This document shows positions 32,738-43,053 of a stretch of 64,000 bases of DNA, one piece after another; within the stretch, counting starts at the first letter, position 1, and every line of letters begins with the position of its first letter. The position numbers were made by a program, and so were the translations under genes. Source of the stretch: Xylogone sp. PMI_703 (Eukaryota; Ascomycota; Leotiomycetes); the NCBI GenBank assembly GCA_021399445.1, contig JAJTUQ010000015.1, positions 186,001 through 250,000 of the forward strand, given 5' to 3'. Under the pieces are notes generated by a model. That model saw nothing but the letters and a program-made list of their open reading frames with translations, did no database searches and was not told the origin of the DNA.

Positions 32738-32846
32738 AGTATTCACCGTCAACCGGACAGTCCCCTCACTTTCACATATATTTCAAGCAGAAGTTAAGAC
32801 AACCACGGGCAAAGTGTGGGGACTGTCCGGTTGATGGGTGAATACT
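32738..32846. mobile_element. 109-bp MITE with about 35-bp inverted repeats
   Basis: The left arm AGTATTCACC-GTCAACCGGACAGTCCCC-TCACTTT (32738 on) is matched, inverted, by AAAGTGTGGGGACTGTCCGGTTGATGGGTGAATACT ending at 32846 with only a few mismatches. About 40 bp lies between the arms. No ORF. The pair would fold into a long hairpin. A target duplication is not clear. It sits 94 bp upstream of the BTB start codon, so it may lie in that gene's promoter or 5' leader. Confidence 0.75.
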
Positions 32847-32939
32847 CACTGGTATTGCGAATGTCACCTGAAAACTTTATCGCTGCCTGCAAATCAAGGT
32901 CTTCAACTTCACGCATAAGTTGCAATAATTTACATCAAA

Positions 32940-34349
32940 ATGGGAACCATATCCATTAACTTTGATTCCAACGGAGACGTGGAGTTAATCCTCGGGATGG
33001 AGAACACCTGTCTCAAACCGGAAGCACAGAAGGCTTTACCATCAACTAAACAAGAAGAGTCTCCGCCAAGAACGCAAGAAGGGCCTTCGTCAAACAAAGA
33101 AGATCCTGCGTCAGGTAAACAAGAAGAGTACGCAAAGTACTCTGTGGGGCCTCTTAGTATCATAACCAAAGAAATTCGTCTGCGAGTTTCCTCATTGAAA
33201 CTCATTTCATCCTCACGCTACTTTCAAGGGATGTTTGAAGGCCCCGCATTTTGTGAACGCAAAGAACTAATAGAGCATGGTTTTGTTGAGATTGAGTTGT
33301 TAGATCCAGATGACGACCCGACAGCTATGATGATCATACTCGGTATCCTATATGAAACCAGCACTCAAGTACCGCCTCGGCTCGATCTGCAGATGTTATA
33401 CAAGGTCACAGTACTGGTCGATAAGTATCAGTGGCATACACTGGTGACACCTCACGCGATATTATGGTTCGATGGACTTGTAGACTCTCAAGGCCTTCCA
33501 GATAAATTTGATCAAACTCTTTTAATGTGGCTATGGATTGCATGGATATTTGAGAGGAAGTATCACTTCAAAGTGCTTTCACGAGTTGCCCAGCAAGATG
33601 CCTGTAGTTCAATCGATCTGAAAGATGAGAGTATTCGACTATCTACTGGAACACTCAGTAAGTGGCATCTCTTTGAGACCAGACTGTGACCAAGCGGTCC
33701 CGTACAGACTACGGTCAGGAAATGATCCCTCGAAACTCACGGTCCAGTCTAGTCTTGGAATTGGTGCAGTTTCTAAGTCTTTAGGGATATAATGTTCTAT
33801 AAGTGCTTTATATAGCCCTTACATTGTCTAAAACGAAAGATCATATTTCTATTCGGCGAGATGATTCTGATCTCCATTTTTTTTTAAAAAAAAATACCTA
33901 AACTAACAATTTTTGTATAGAAGCAATTAATGAGCAGCGCGAGGCCGCCTTTCTAAAAATTGAGCAAGCAATTCAGGCATTTCAAAAACAGCTGCTAGGC
34001 TCCGAGGCAGATCCAATACCAGAACAAGAAAGGCTTAAATACATGGTGTTAGGATTCACAGCTTTCAGCTCCCAGTATCTTAAAGTTGGAGGATTTAGTC
34101 TACCTGATCATGCTGGAAGTTCTGTCCGTTCACTCAAAAATAGTATAAATTCGTTGCAATCGATTCGAGACTTTAATGTTACATCCCGCTGGAGGTGGTC
34201 GGCACATCAAGAATGGTGGAAGTTGGGATCTAGAGAATACATTACAAACAGCTATGGATGAATTGAAAATGGATGATTGGGGCCTAGAGTATGACGATTT
34301 CAAGCCACCAGCTATTTGCAACCAGCAAAATAGAGTTCTAGATTCTTAA
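32940..34349 (+). CDS. BTB/POZ domain protein, frame break near the end
   Basis: Exon 1 starts at ATG 32940. After a Glu/Pro/Ser/Lys linker, residues ~70-160 form a fungal-type BTB/POZ domain: LSIITKEIRLRVSS, SSRYFQGMFEG and VEIELLDPDDDPTAMMIILGIL, then the usual tail VPPRLDLQMLYKVTVLVDKY, LLMWLWIAWIF. A phase-1 intron with donor GTAAGT at 33658 and acceptor GTATAG at 33920 is 263 bp, long for this window. Exon 2 gives AINEQREAAFLKIEQAIQAF, a common C-terminal helix in these proteins. In this frame it stops at 34261. A shifted frame reads SWDLENTLQTAMDELK and WGLEYDDFKPP up to TAA 34347-34349, which fits the expected end better, so a one-base slip near 34190-34205 is likely. BTB proteins are protein-protein adaptors, often for Cul3 ubiquitin ligases; the partner is unknown. 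Confidence 0.7.
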
Positions 34350-35208
34350 ATAATGTGATCACATTTGGTATCATACATATAAAATAGAGTTCTGTTTCTT
34401 TATTTACAGACTGTGCATAAGCCTATGAAGCCCCTGGGTATAGTCCAAAATTTTGGCTCAGAGGCAATAATACCATGATTTTGTTTTTCTGCCTTCATAT
34501 GTTTTCCAACATCGACGCATAGCAAATGGGTCGATAATTGCATATATGGCTGCAATGGAATACTGTACTCACGTCATGATTTCTTTCTCAGGACTTCTAA
34601 AAGGCGTGGCCCAGGGCAGTCACCCAGGTCTACATCTAGAGTGCGTTGTTGTGCCGCAAACATGTAACACTTCAGCATTCTTCCTCCTATCTTCCTCCTA
34701 TCTTCTTCCGCCCTTTAATAATGTTGTCGGTCTTCAGTATCGCTAACACATATTAACTGCTGAGAAAGGCATTTTCTCCTATTTTGTGGAATGCAACTCT
34801 GATTTACTTATTCCAACAGAGCGGCAAAGATCGTCGACATGGCGCAACGACGCTAGGCAAGAGATGTCGTCTATAGGAATAGTAACAAATAAATTTAGTC
34901 ACGTTTAAGGTAGATTCACTTAAAGTGCCTATTTAATTCGCAAGCATCAAGTGGGAAGATTCACTTATCCAGTAACTTATAAGGCTAAACTAAAATCATT
35001 CATTGAGAGTGGGAACCCAATTTTGCATCTCACTGTATAAGGACAAGATAGATTGAGGAATAGGTGGTATTATTGAAGGATAGGAGTGTTGTCAATAGTC
35101 AGATATTGTATTAAATCGTTCATTCAATCGTTCATCCAATCTCTCAACCTAAAATCGGGTTTATTGTCGCCAAACGCGGCCCGACGCGAAACACGCTTCG
35201 TCTCCGAC
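34350..35208. other. spacer and LINE 5' UTR
   Basis: No gene. The LINE 5' end lies somewhere before 35209, probably near 34950-35080, but I could not identify a target duplication. A short imperfect tandem, ttcctcctatcttcctcctatcttcttcc, is at 34680-34708. Confidence 0.4.
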
Positions 35209-36492
35209 ATGTCGGGTCGCGATGTGGAGATCGCGACCGACGCGATTGAGGTTGACCTTATGCCTCAATTGAGCCAGCGCACCCGTACGCTCAGTGAAAA
35301 AGCCCGGCAAAATCTGGATCAACTCGAGAGTACAACTGTGACAGCAACGAAGACCTCAAAACGCGTTCCAAGGACGACAAATGGACAAACGGAGGGCAAG
35401 AACGGCGAACCGCTGGCGGCCGACGCGAACGGATGGCAAAAAGTGTTGGAGGTGGTCGGAATGTCGCACAGAGAGATCAGGAAATTGGCGCATATCATTT
35501 CGCAACAGCAGGAAACTATCAAAAATCTAGAAAAATGTCTTCAAGAGGCCCAACAGGAAGTTCGAAATGTCAAGACCCAAATGGAGCAATTAAACAATCA
35601 AATGGATGAAATTAAGAACAACCAAACCGCTGTTGCTGGTGCAGAGTCCAGCTCACGAGCATCTTACGCTGATGTCGCACGTACACCACCGACAAGCCAA
35701 CCTAGCAACGTACACACCATCTCCTCGATGAATACAACAGCATCTTCCTTCACTGACACATTGTTTTGCACGATCGACACCTCCAGAGTTGAGGAAATGG
35801 AAAAAGATAAAACAACTCCAGGGACAATCAGGGCCATGCTGGAGCAAGCAATCCGTGCAACAAAGGACCGGGAGAATTGGCGATGCCGAGCCGTGACAGT
35901 CGACCCGAGGAGGGAGAATCGGATCAAGATCGTCTGTCGAAATGAAGCAGAGCATCAGTTGGTAAGGCAAGTGGCAGAAGCGAATGTTGCTCGAGGAGTA
36001 CGAGTGCTCCGCGACGACCTTTTCCCAATCAAGGTGGACGGTGTGAGACGCACAGCAGTTCTGGACGAAAACGGAGAGATTCGAGTGGGAGCAGCAGAAG
36101 CAATTGGGCAAGAAAATGACACAACAGTTGCCAAGATCGTGTGGTTGAGCAAGAAGGATGTCCCCAAAGCATATGGCTCGATGGCTGTATATTTGACCAA
36201 GGCAGCTGACGCACGGAAGCTTCTTGCAGAAGGCTTCTTCCATGCAGGAGGGGAGTCGGGATTTACAGGACGGTTTGAGCATCGACCACGCCCAGATCAA
36301 TGTTACAGATGCCAGGAAATCGGCCATAAAGCGTTTCAATGCAATAAGTCTCAAATTTGTGGGAAGTGCGCCAAAGAGGGCCATCACCACTACGATTGCA
36401 ATGAATCAGTACTGCAATGTGTTTTGTGTGGAGGTCCCCATGAGTCATTCAGCAAAAACTGCAAGAAGCTCTATCCCTTCCAGAATGAGTAA
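35209..36492 (+). CDS. LINE ORF1 (gag-like RNA-binding protein)
   Basis: 427 residues from ATG 35209 (MSGRDVEIATDAI). The frame is open further upstream but without ATG. Order: a polar N-terminus with a helix (LSQRTRTLSEKARQNLDQLE), a coiled coil at residues ~80-145 (EIRKLAHIISQQQETIKNLE, QQEVRNVKTQMEQLNNQMDE), an RRM-like middle (WRCRAVTVDP..., TTVAKIVWLSKK), and three C-terminal zinc knuckles: CYRCQEIGHKAFQC, CGKCAKEGHHHYDC and a third CVLCGGPHESFSKNC. It would coat the LINE RNA. Its stop TAA (36490-36492) overlaps the ORF2 start in ATGAGTAA (36485-36492), so ORF2 is probably translated by reinitiation. Confidence 0.85.
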   Translation: MSGRDVEIATDAIEVDLMPQLSQRTRTLSEKARQNLDQLESTTVTATKTSKRVPRTTNGQTEGKNGEPLAADANGWQKVLEVVGMSHREIRKLAHIISQQQETIKNLEKCLQEAQQEVRNVKTQMEQLNNQMDEIKNNQTAVAGAESSSRASYADVARTPPTSQPSNVHTISSMNTTASSFTDTLFCTIDTSRVEEMEKDKTTPGTIRAMLEQAIRATKDRENWRCRAVTVDPRRENRIKIVCRNEAEHQLVRQVAEANVARGVRVLRDDLFPIKVDGVRRTAVLDENGEIRVGAAEAIGQENDTTVAKIVWLSKKDVPKAYGSMAVYLTKAADARKLLAEGFFHAGGESGFTGRFEHRPRPDQCYRCQEIGHKAFQCNKSQICGKCAKEGHHHYDCNESVLQCVLCGGPHESFSKNCKKLYPFQNE

Positions 36493-39400
36493 CACCTTCC
36501 AGATGATCCAGCTTAACGTAAGGAAACAAGGCGCAGTTCACGAAAGCTTGATGAATGATGAAGAAACACAAAAAGCAATAGTATTAGCCATCCAAGAACC
36601 TCAAGCACGGAGAATTAAGGGACGACTTTTGACGACCCCTATGGCACACCACAAATGGACCAAAATGGTTCCCTCGACATGGAAAGAAGGCAGATGGGCG
36701 ATTCGAAGCATGCTCTGGGTGAGGAAAGAGGTAGAGGCAGAACAGATCCCAATAGAGTCTCCAGATGTAACAGCAGCAGTCGTACAACTTCCGGATCGAC
36801 AGGTTTTGGTAGCATCTGTTTATGTGCCAGGAGGAGATGTGGCGGCACTGAGAGATATGTGCATGAATCTACAACAGGCCATTACAGATATAAGGTGGAG
36901 GGCAAGCACAGTGGTGGAAGTGGCGATTGCCGGAGACTTCAATCGGCATGACCAGCTATGGGGAGGAGACGAAGTATCTTCAAATCGACAGGGTGAAGCG
37001 GATCCGATCATTGACCTGATGAGTGAATTCGCCTTTAAAAGTCTTCTTCGGCGAGGCACTAAAACATGGCACGGTGGAGAGCATGATACGACCATTGACC
37101 TTATCTTAGCTACCGAAGGTCTGGCAGATTCAGTGATCAAATGTGGTGTACATGACACAGACCATGGATCCGATCATTGTGCGATTAAAACAATTTTTGA
37201 CATCTCAGTTGCAGTACCGAAACCACAAGAACGACTGTTACTTAAGAATGCACCATGGAAAGAAATAAATGCTAAGATTACAAGGTTACTAGAATTTACC
37301 CCATTTGAGGGCACAGTTCAACAAAAGACAGATAAACTGATGGCGGCAGTTTTGGACACGGTCCAGACACTGACGCCAAAAGCCAAACCATCGCCACATG
37401 CAAAACGTTAGTGGACAAGTGACTTAACACAACTTCGTCGGATATACACATATTGGAGAAACCGCGCTCGGGCCGAGAGACGAACAGGGCAAATTCGAAA
37501 TGATCTAGAAAAGACGGCGAAAGATGCAGCAAAACAGTATCACGAGGCTATCCGACAACAAAAGAAGAAGCATTGGAATGAATTCTTAGCAGACAATGAC
37601 AATATTTGGAAAGCCGCCAAATACTTAAAATCTGGCGATGAGACAGCATTTGGAAAAATACCACAGCTTGTTAGAACAGATGGGTCAAGTACAACTAGCC
37701 ATCAAGAGCAAGCAGAAGAGCTTTTGACCAAGTTCTTCCCTCCTTTGCCAGATGACATTGAAGACGAAGGACCGCGACCACAAAGGGCTCCTATAATGAT
37801 GCCAGCCATCACCATGGAAGAAGTAGAAAGACAATTACATTTAACAAAGTCATGGAAAGCACCGGGAGATGACGGATTACCAGCAATAGTGTGGAAAGAA
37901 GTCTGGCCTGCAGTTAAATGCCATGTCTTGGATATATTTCGTGCATCTCTGCAAGAAGGAACATTGCCCAGTCAATGGCGACATGCGAAAATCATTCCAC
38001 TCAAGAAACCAGGAAAAGAAGATTACACGATTGCAAAAGCTTGGAGACCTATTTCGCTTCTGTCAACTTTGGGCAAGATCCTAGAATCAGTGATTGCAGA
38101 AAGAATATCACATGCAGTGGAAACATATGGCCTCCTCCCGACTAATCACTTTGGAGCCCGTAAACAGCGGTCAGCAGAGCAAGCACTCTTACTTTTACAA
38201 GAACAGGTCTTTGCTGCATGGCGTGGCCGAAGAGTTGTGAGCTTGGTTAGTTTTGATGTCAAGGGTGCTTATAATGGTGTGTGCAAGGAAAGATTGCTCC
38301 AGAGAATGCAAGCGAGAGGCATACCAGAGGACCTGTGCCAATGGGTAGACGCATTTTGCTCAGAACGTACAGCGACAATCCAGATTAACGGACAATCCTC
38401 TGAAACTCGAAGCTTGCCACAGGCGGGACTGCCTCAAGGCTCTCCCCTGTCTCCAATTTTGTTTCTGTTTTTCAATGCTGATTTGGTGCAACGGCGGATC
38501 GATTGCTACGGAGGTGCAATAGCATTCGTCGACGATTTCACGGCTTGGGTGGTAGGCCCAACGGCACAGAGCAACCGCGAAGGCATAGAATCAATCATCA
38601 ATGAGGCTTTAGACTGGGAGAGAAGAAGCGGCGCCACATTTGAAGCAGAGAAGACAGCAATCATCCACTTCACCCGTAAAGCATATAAATCTGATTCGGA
38701 ACCTTTTACTATTAAAGGAGAGGCAGTCCGACCTAAAAGCCATGTCAAAATCCTGGGGGTAATTATGGATGCAAAGCTCAAGTACGAAGAACACATAGCA
38801 AGAGCGGCGTCTAAAGGCCTAGAAGCTGTAATGGAACTGAAACGATTGAAAGGACTCTCGCCACCTACAGCACGCCAGTTATTCACGGCAACAGTTGCCC
38901 CAGTAGTGGATTATGCTTCTAGCGTATGGATGCACGAATTCAATTACAAAACCGCAAGACCGATCAATCGAATCCAGAAAATAGGTGCACAAGCGATCAT
39001 AGGTACATTTGTCACAGTAGCAGTAAGCATCGCAGAAGCAGAAGCTCATATTGCTTCTGCCCAAGATAGGTTTTGGAGGAAGGGGATCAAATTGTGGACA
39101 GATATCCACACTCTCCCCAAGACCAATCCATTACGCAATATCACAGCCCGAAAACGGAAATTTCGAAGATTTCATCGTTCATCATTGTACCAGGTAGCAG
39201 ACTTCCTCAAGGACGTACCCATGGAAGGCCTCGAAACAATCCAGCCTTTTGCACTAGCACCGTGGGATAGGCGAGCGCAAATTATTGTTGAAGAGTCAGC
39301 AATGGAATTAACCAAAGGAGACTCAGCCATCCGCATTGCTGTGAGCAGCTCGGCACGAAACGGTGTAGTAGGAATGGGAGGTGCTATCGAAGCGCAGACA

Positions 39401-40261
39401 TCTACGCGAAGTAAACGGAGAATCAAGACCTTCTATTCTACACTTGGTATAAGAGCTGAACAAAATCCATACTCAGCAGAATTGAAAGCAATAGCAAATG
39501 CTTTGCGCTTATTACCAAAACCGAGGTTCCGCAACATTGTATTAGTTACAAGGAATAAAGGAGCTGCTCTAGCACTCAAACAACCTCGTCAGCAATCTGG
39601 CCAGGAACAAATCAGCCACATTTACCAGTCTATTAAGAAATTAAAGAGCAGGGGAAATATTATAACAATTTTATGGCTCCCGTCGAGCGAAGAGAATGGG
39701 CTTCTGGACCGAGCTAAGAAAAGAGCAAGGAAAGCAACTTCAGAAGGCGCCACTCCGCTGAAACCGCTTCTATGCATGCGATCAACTACCCTCGGCATTG
39801 CACGAGCCAAGAGAAGCACCACCAAAAGCTTACTAGAAAAGGTTGGAAAACACTCCAAGAGAGTCGATAAAGCACTACCAGGAAAACATACACGATTGTT
39901 ATACGACCAATTATCACGAAAAGAAGCCAGCGTACTTGCCCAACTCAGAATAGGCATGGCGAGGTTGAACGCCTATCTGTACCGGATTGAAGCATCACCG
40001 ACAGACGAGTGTGCATGCGGACAGGCAAGAGAAACAGTAGATCACTTTCTTTTCCGATGCAACAAATGGACATCACACCGAACAGAAATGCTCCAATGCA
40101 CTGATGTTCACAGAAGCAACATATCATTTTATCTTGGAGGAAAATCGCCAACGGATGGAGAAAATTGGACACCGAATATGAAAGCAGTACGAGCAGCGAT
40201 ACGATTTGCAATGTCGACAGGCCGGCTCGATGCAGACCGCTGGCAAGGAGACACATCTTGA
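36485..40261 (+). pseudogene. LINE ORF2 (APE-RT-RNase H), one nonsense codon
   Basis: Reading from ATG 36485. The AP-endonuclease-like domain covers residues ~5-230: IQLNVRKQG, AIQEPQ, VASVYVPGG, IAGDFNRHDQLW, TTIDLILAT and the terminal GSDHCAI. At 37409-37411 a TAG interrupts the same frame; the sequence CGT-TAG-TGG lies where LINE proteins of this type have AKRWW, so it is TGG to TAG. The reverse transcriptase follows: [50 protein letters not shown] and the active site FVDDF (about 38527). An RNase H-like domain ([31 protein letters not shown]) has degenerate second-half acidic positions, as is common in fungal Tad elements. The C-terminus has a CACG...H...C motif. Without the TAG the protein would be 1258 residues. 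Confidence 0.85.
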
Positions 40262-40556
40262 AATTATTATTTCTTAAGCATTTATTACTATATTAACCAT
40301 CTCGTACTATAGATAGGAGGCGTGGCTTCAGCGGCTGAGGATAGGATGCTGAACACTTGGAGAAATGCCTTCAAGCTAGCCTACTAACGATACTAATCCA
40401 CGAGAATCCGTAGAACAAGAGAGCATAAAAGAGACAAGACAGAAGCTAGAAGAGGCAGTTGTATGGGCTTAAGGAGGCAGGCATTCACTTTAAGAAATGT
40501 ACTTGTAGATTAGCAATAGTGGCCCTATTGGGTTACCCCACCGGGCGTTAATAAAT

Positions 40557-40581
40557 TGTGTGTGTGTGTGTGTGTGTGTGT
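40557..40581 (+). repeat. (GT)n tail of the LINE
   Basis: Twelve GT/TG units directly after CCCCACCGGGCGTTAATAAAT, the end of the LINE 3' UTR. It functions as the template-switch/priming tail in place of poly(A). Confidence 0.75.
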
Positions 40582-42540
40582 ATAGATTGAAGAGTTATGA
40601 ACTTTTATAGCCCTGGATTACCCAAATAGCGTCAGGAACTACTCTAGTGTCAAGTAGAGGTAAGAAAACTGATCTAGTATCAATAACTTTTACTATTATT
40701 TCTTATCACTCATACAATATCAGTATTTTAGCTTTTGTACTCTTTACTATATTCAATTCTCAGCAGTTTCTTTAGCCATGGACTACGATTACAGAGCATT
40801 ACAAATTCCCTTAAGTATGAAAATAAGGCTCGGGTGTAGATTGGAGGACTAAATAATATTATTCTCCGGTATACCCGCCGTCATGCATCGGAACGTATTA
40901 TGGTAGATCATATTGCAAGGCATGTCGCTGCTTTCGGAATCATCACCAACACCACTGTCAGTGTAGCAACCCATCCCGAAAGTGTTTAATTAGCAAGATA
41001 ATCACATTGATAACCTCGCGCATTATGATGCAGTGCTTATCTGCTGACGTTGTGACCCTGAGAGCAAGGTGCAGAAGCTGTGCTTGGGACTTTGAAGTCA
41101 GATGCGATAGAATCAGAGCAGTACTTTTGATACAACACTAACCAAATATTGCGGAATGGTTGGCACTTGTATACCATTGCAAGCTTCTAAATCTTTATCG
41201 CGATATCACGCTAACGATGTATTGTTCATCTGACCTATGGCATCACGAGATGATTGTGAAATACGATATCTTATCTAAAATGTGGACAGTATGCTTCGAT
41301 ACTTTCATGAAGGTGTTAAAAGATCGACAGCTTCGAGATCCTGTGATAATGGCTTGCTTATTTTGCACACTCCGTGATAGCAGACATATTCGAACAGGCC
41401 AAAGCACTCGAAGCTCTTGAATCCTTTTGACCACGTCTGGATAGTCTTGTTGGGTACCCAAAAGGAGTCGAAGAGAATCATGGCAAGGCCAGGAAAGTGT
41501 TAACTTGTGTAGCACAACCATGGTACTCAGAAATTGACCCCCTTTGGCTCCACGCACGCACGTATAGTTACTAGGGATCATTAATTCTGTTGGAAAGAGT
41601 CCTCATCTTCAGCATCAGCACATTCTTTGTTCTTGTTGTTTCTTGTCAAGCTATTTAGTCCATCGATGATTTTGAGTTTTGGTCTCATTTTCTCGAAGTA
41701 TATTACTTTATTTGAGAAATACATAAAAGAGAACAATTGATCAGAAAATGCAGAAAAGCTTTTGCATTATTTTTATTTAAGATTGCAGAATAAACAAGCT
41801 TAGCTGAATCATATAACTCAATTCCTGGGACACTTGTTAGAATTCCTGTATATACGTATGATTTATGGCACAACGTATGGTGAAAGTATTTACGGAGGAT
41901 GAATGGGTTGAATTTAGGTATATGTGTGCAATTAATCAAGCTCTGTGCAATATATTCTGTATGCGTTGTGGCTGCCCGCTTTGCATTCTGACGTCTGATA
42001 ACTTCGTGTGGCGGTTCTTCAAGTTCTAATCTAGATCAAATTATACGAAGTACGTGTAGCCTAGTTACCATCCTAACGGAGCCTGCCTCCGGCTGCGACG
42101 TGCAACAAAATAGATCTTTGCTATTATTGGTTGACACCATACCACGAGGGACTCGTGAGCGATCTTTCAAAATCTGAAGGGTAATTTCAGATTACATACT
42201 TAACAGAGTTTTGCGTGAAGACACTACAACGCCCATACTGAGTACGAGCTGTTCACCTCTTTGTTTAACGGACGTCTCCTGCCGTCGACAGGAGCTGACA
42301 TCTGCTACTCTCATTCTCTTCTAGTCTCCTCCTGCTGCCATGAGCTCAGTTAGCCCGAGGCCACAATTGGCAGCTTAAGTCGGCATATTAGTAATAATCC
42401 ATTCCATGCTTCTGCGGGGAGAGGGGTTGCAGCGCAGCTTATATAAATATGATGACATCGACAACCACAAGGCACGGTTCCTAACACTCGCACGGCATGA
42501 TTGGATCGCTCCTCCTGGCAAGCTTGCCGTTCTATGCCGT
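40582..42540. other. intergenic, no supported gene
   Basis: Stop-dense sequence. A reading at about 40850-40985 plus (LRYTRRHASERIMVDHIARH) looks protein-like but is short and isolated. ORFs at 41160-41420 (plus) and 41243-41581 (minus) overlap antisense and have no domain. Confidence 0.45.
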
Positions 42541-43053
42541 TTAACCCACTGCATTCATGCCCTCTGACATCATACTTTCCCAATATCCCTCGAAGGCTTT
42601 TATATTCTTCGGCCATTGATCAATAGCCATCTTTTCTAATCCGCCTCCCAGGACACATAACTCTCGCAATATCCTTTCCGCTTTCTGCTAATCTAACTCC
42701 CCATATACGTTCTCGTACGAGAGGACCATGAATCGATAAATCGTCGCCGCGACGAAAAGATGCATCTCTGGGTCATCGACAGCGGCATCAGATCCCGGAA
42801 CATCGTTGTGTGCGCATTGAACTTTGTCTCTGACGTGATTGCATTCGTCCGACGAGCCGAAGGCCATGCAGTAGATGTAGATGAGACTTCTACGTCCTCT
42901 TGCGACGGGATCTTCCGTGAAATAGCTATCAGCCACGACATTTGCGACTTGAGGATGTGCCATCTGTAAGATCACCGCTGCAAAAGAGCCCATCATGGAT
43001 GCCAACTCCGCCATAATATCCTGGAACTCCTTTTCCGCTGAGGGTCCCGACAT
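42541..43053 (-). pseudogene. MpaB-like oxygenase (DUF2236) fragment
   Basis: ATG 43053 opens a frame with ELASMMGSFAAVILQMAHPQV (the family's AvLlQxAHPxVA block with its heme-related His), YFTEDPVARGRRSLIYIYCM, FGSSDE, then AHNDVPG and DDPEMHLFVAATIYRFMVLSYE, a close fit to the MpaB/DUF2236 (latex-clearing-protein-like) catalytic domain. TAG 42688-42690 (probably from CAG) interrupts it. The same frame continues with AERILRELCVLGGGLEKMAI, QWPKNIKAFEGYWESM, the expected next block, and ends at TAA 42541-42543. The C-terminal half of the domain (final helices) is absent. I see no start before 43053 that adds family sequence. It would have been a membrane-associated oxygenase; now a fragment. 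Confidence 0.7.

Larger units (their letters stand above)
35080..40581 (+). mobile_element. Tad-like LINE retrotransposon, near-intact
   Basis: Complete non-LTR element: ORF1 (gag-like, zinc knuckles), ORF2 (APE endonuclease, reverse transcriptase, RNase H-like domain, terminal Cys/His), and a 3' UTR ending in a (GT)n tail (40557-40581) instead of poly(A). Both ORFs keep all motifs and the only defect I see is one TAG in ORF2, so this is a recent insertion. The 5' boundary is approximate. Confidence 0.85.

Noticed and set aside
35653..36390. 245-codon minus-strand ORF
   Set aside because: Antisense shadow of LINE ORF1, whose zinc knuckles and overlap with ORF2 prove the plus-strand reading.
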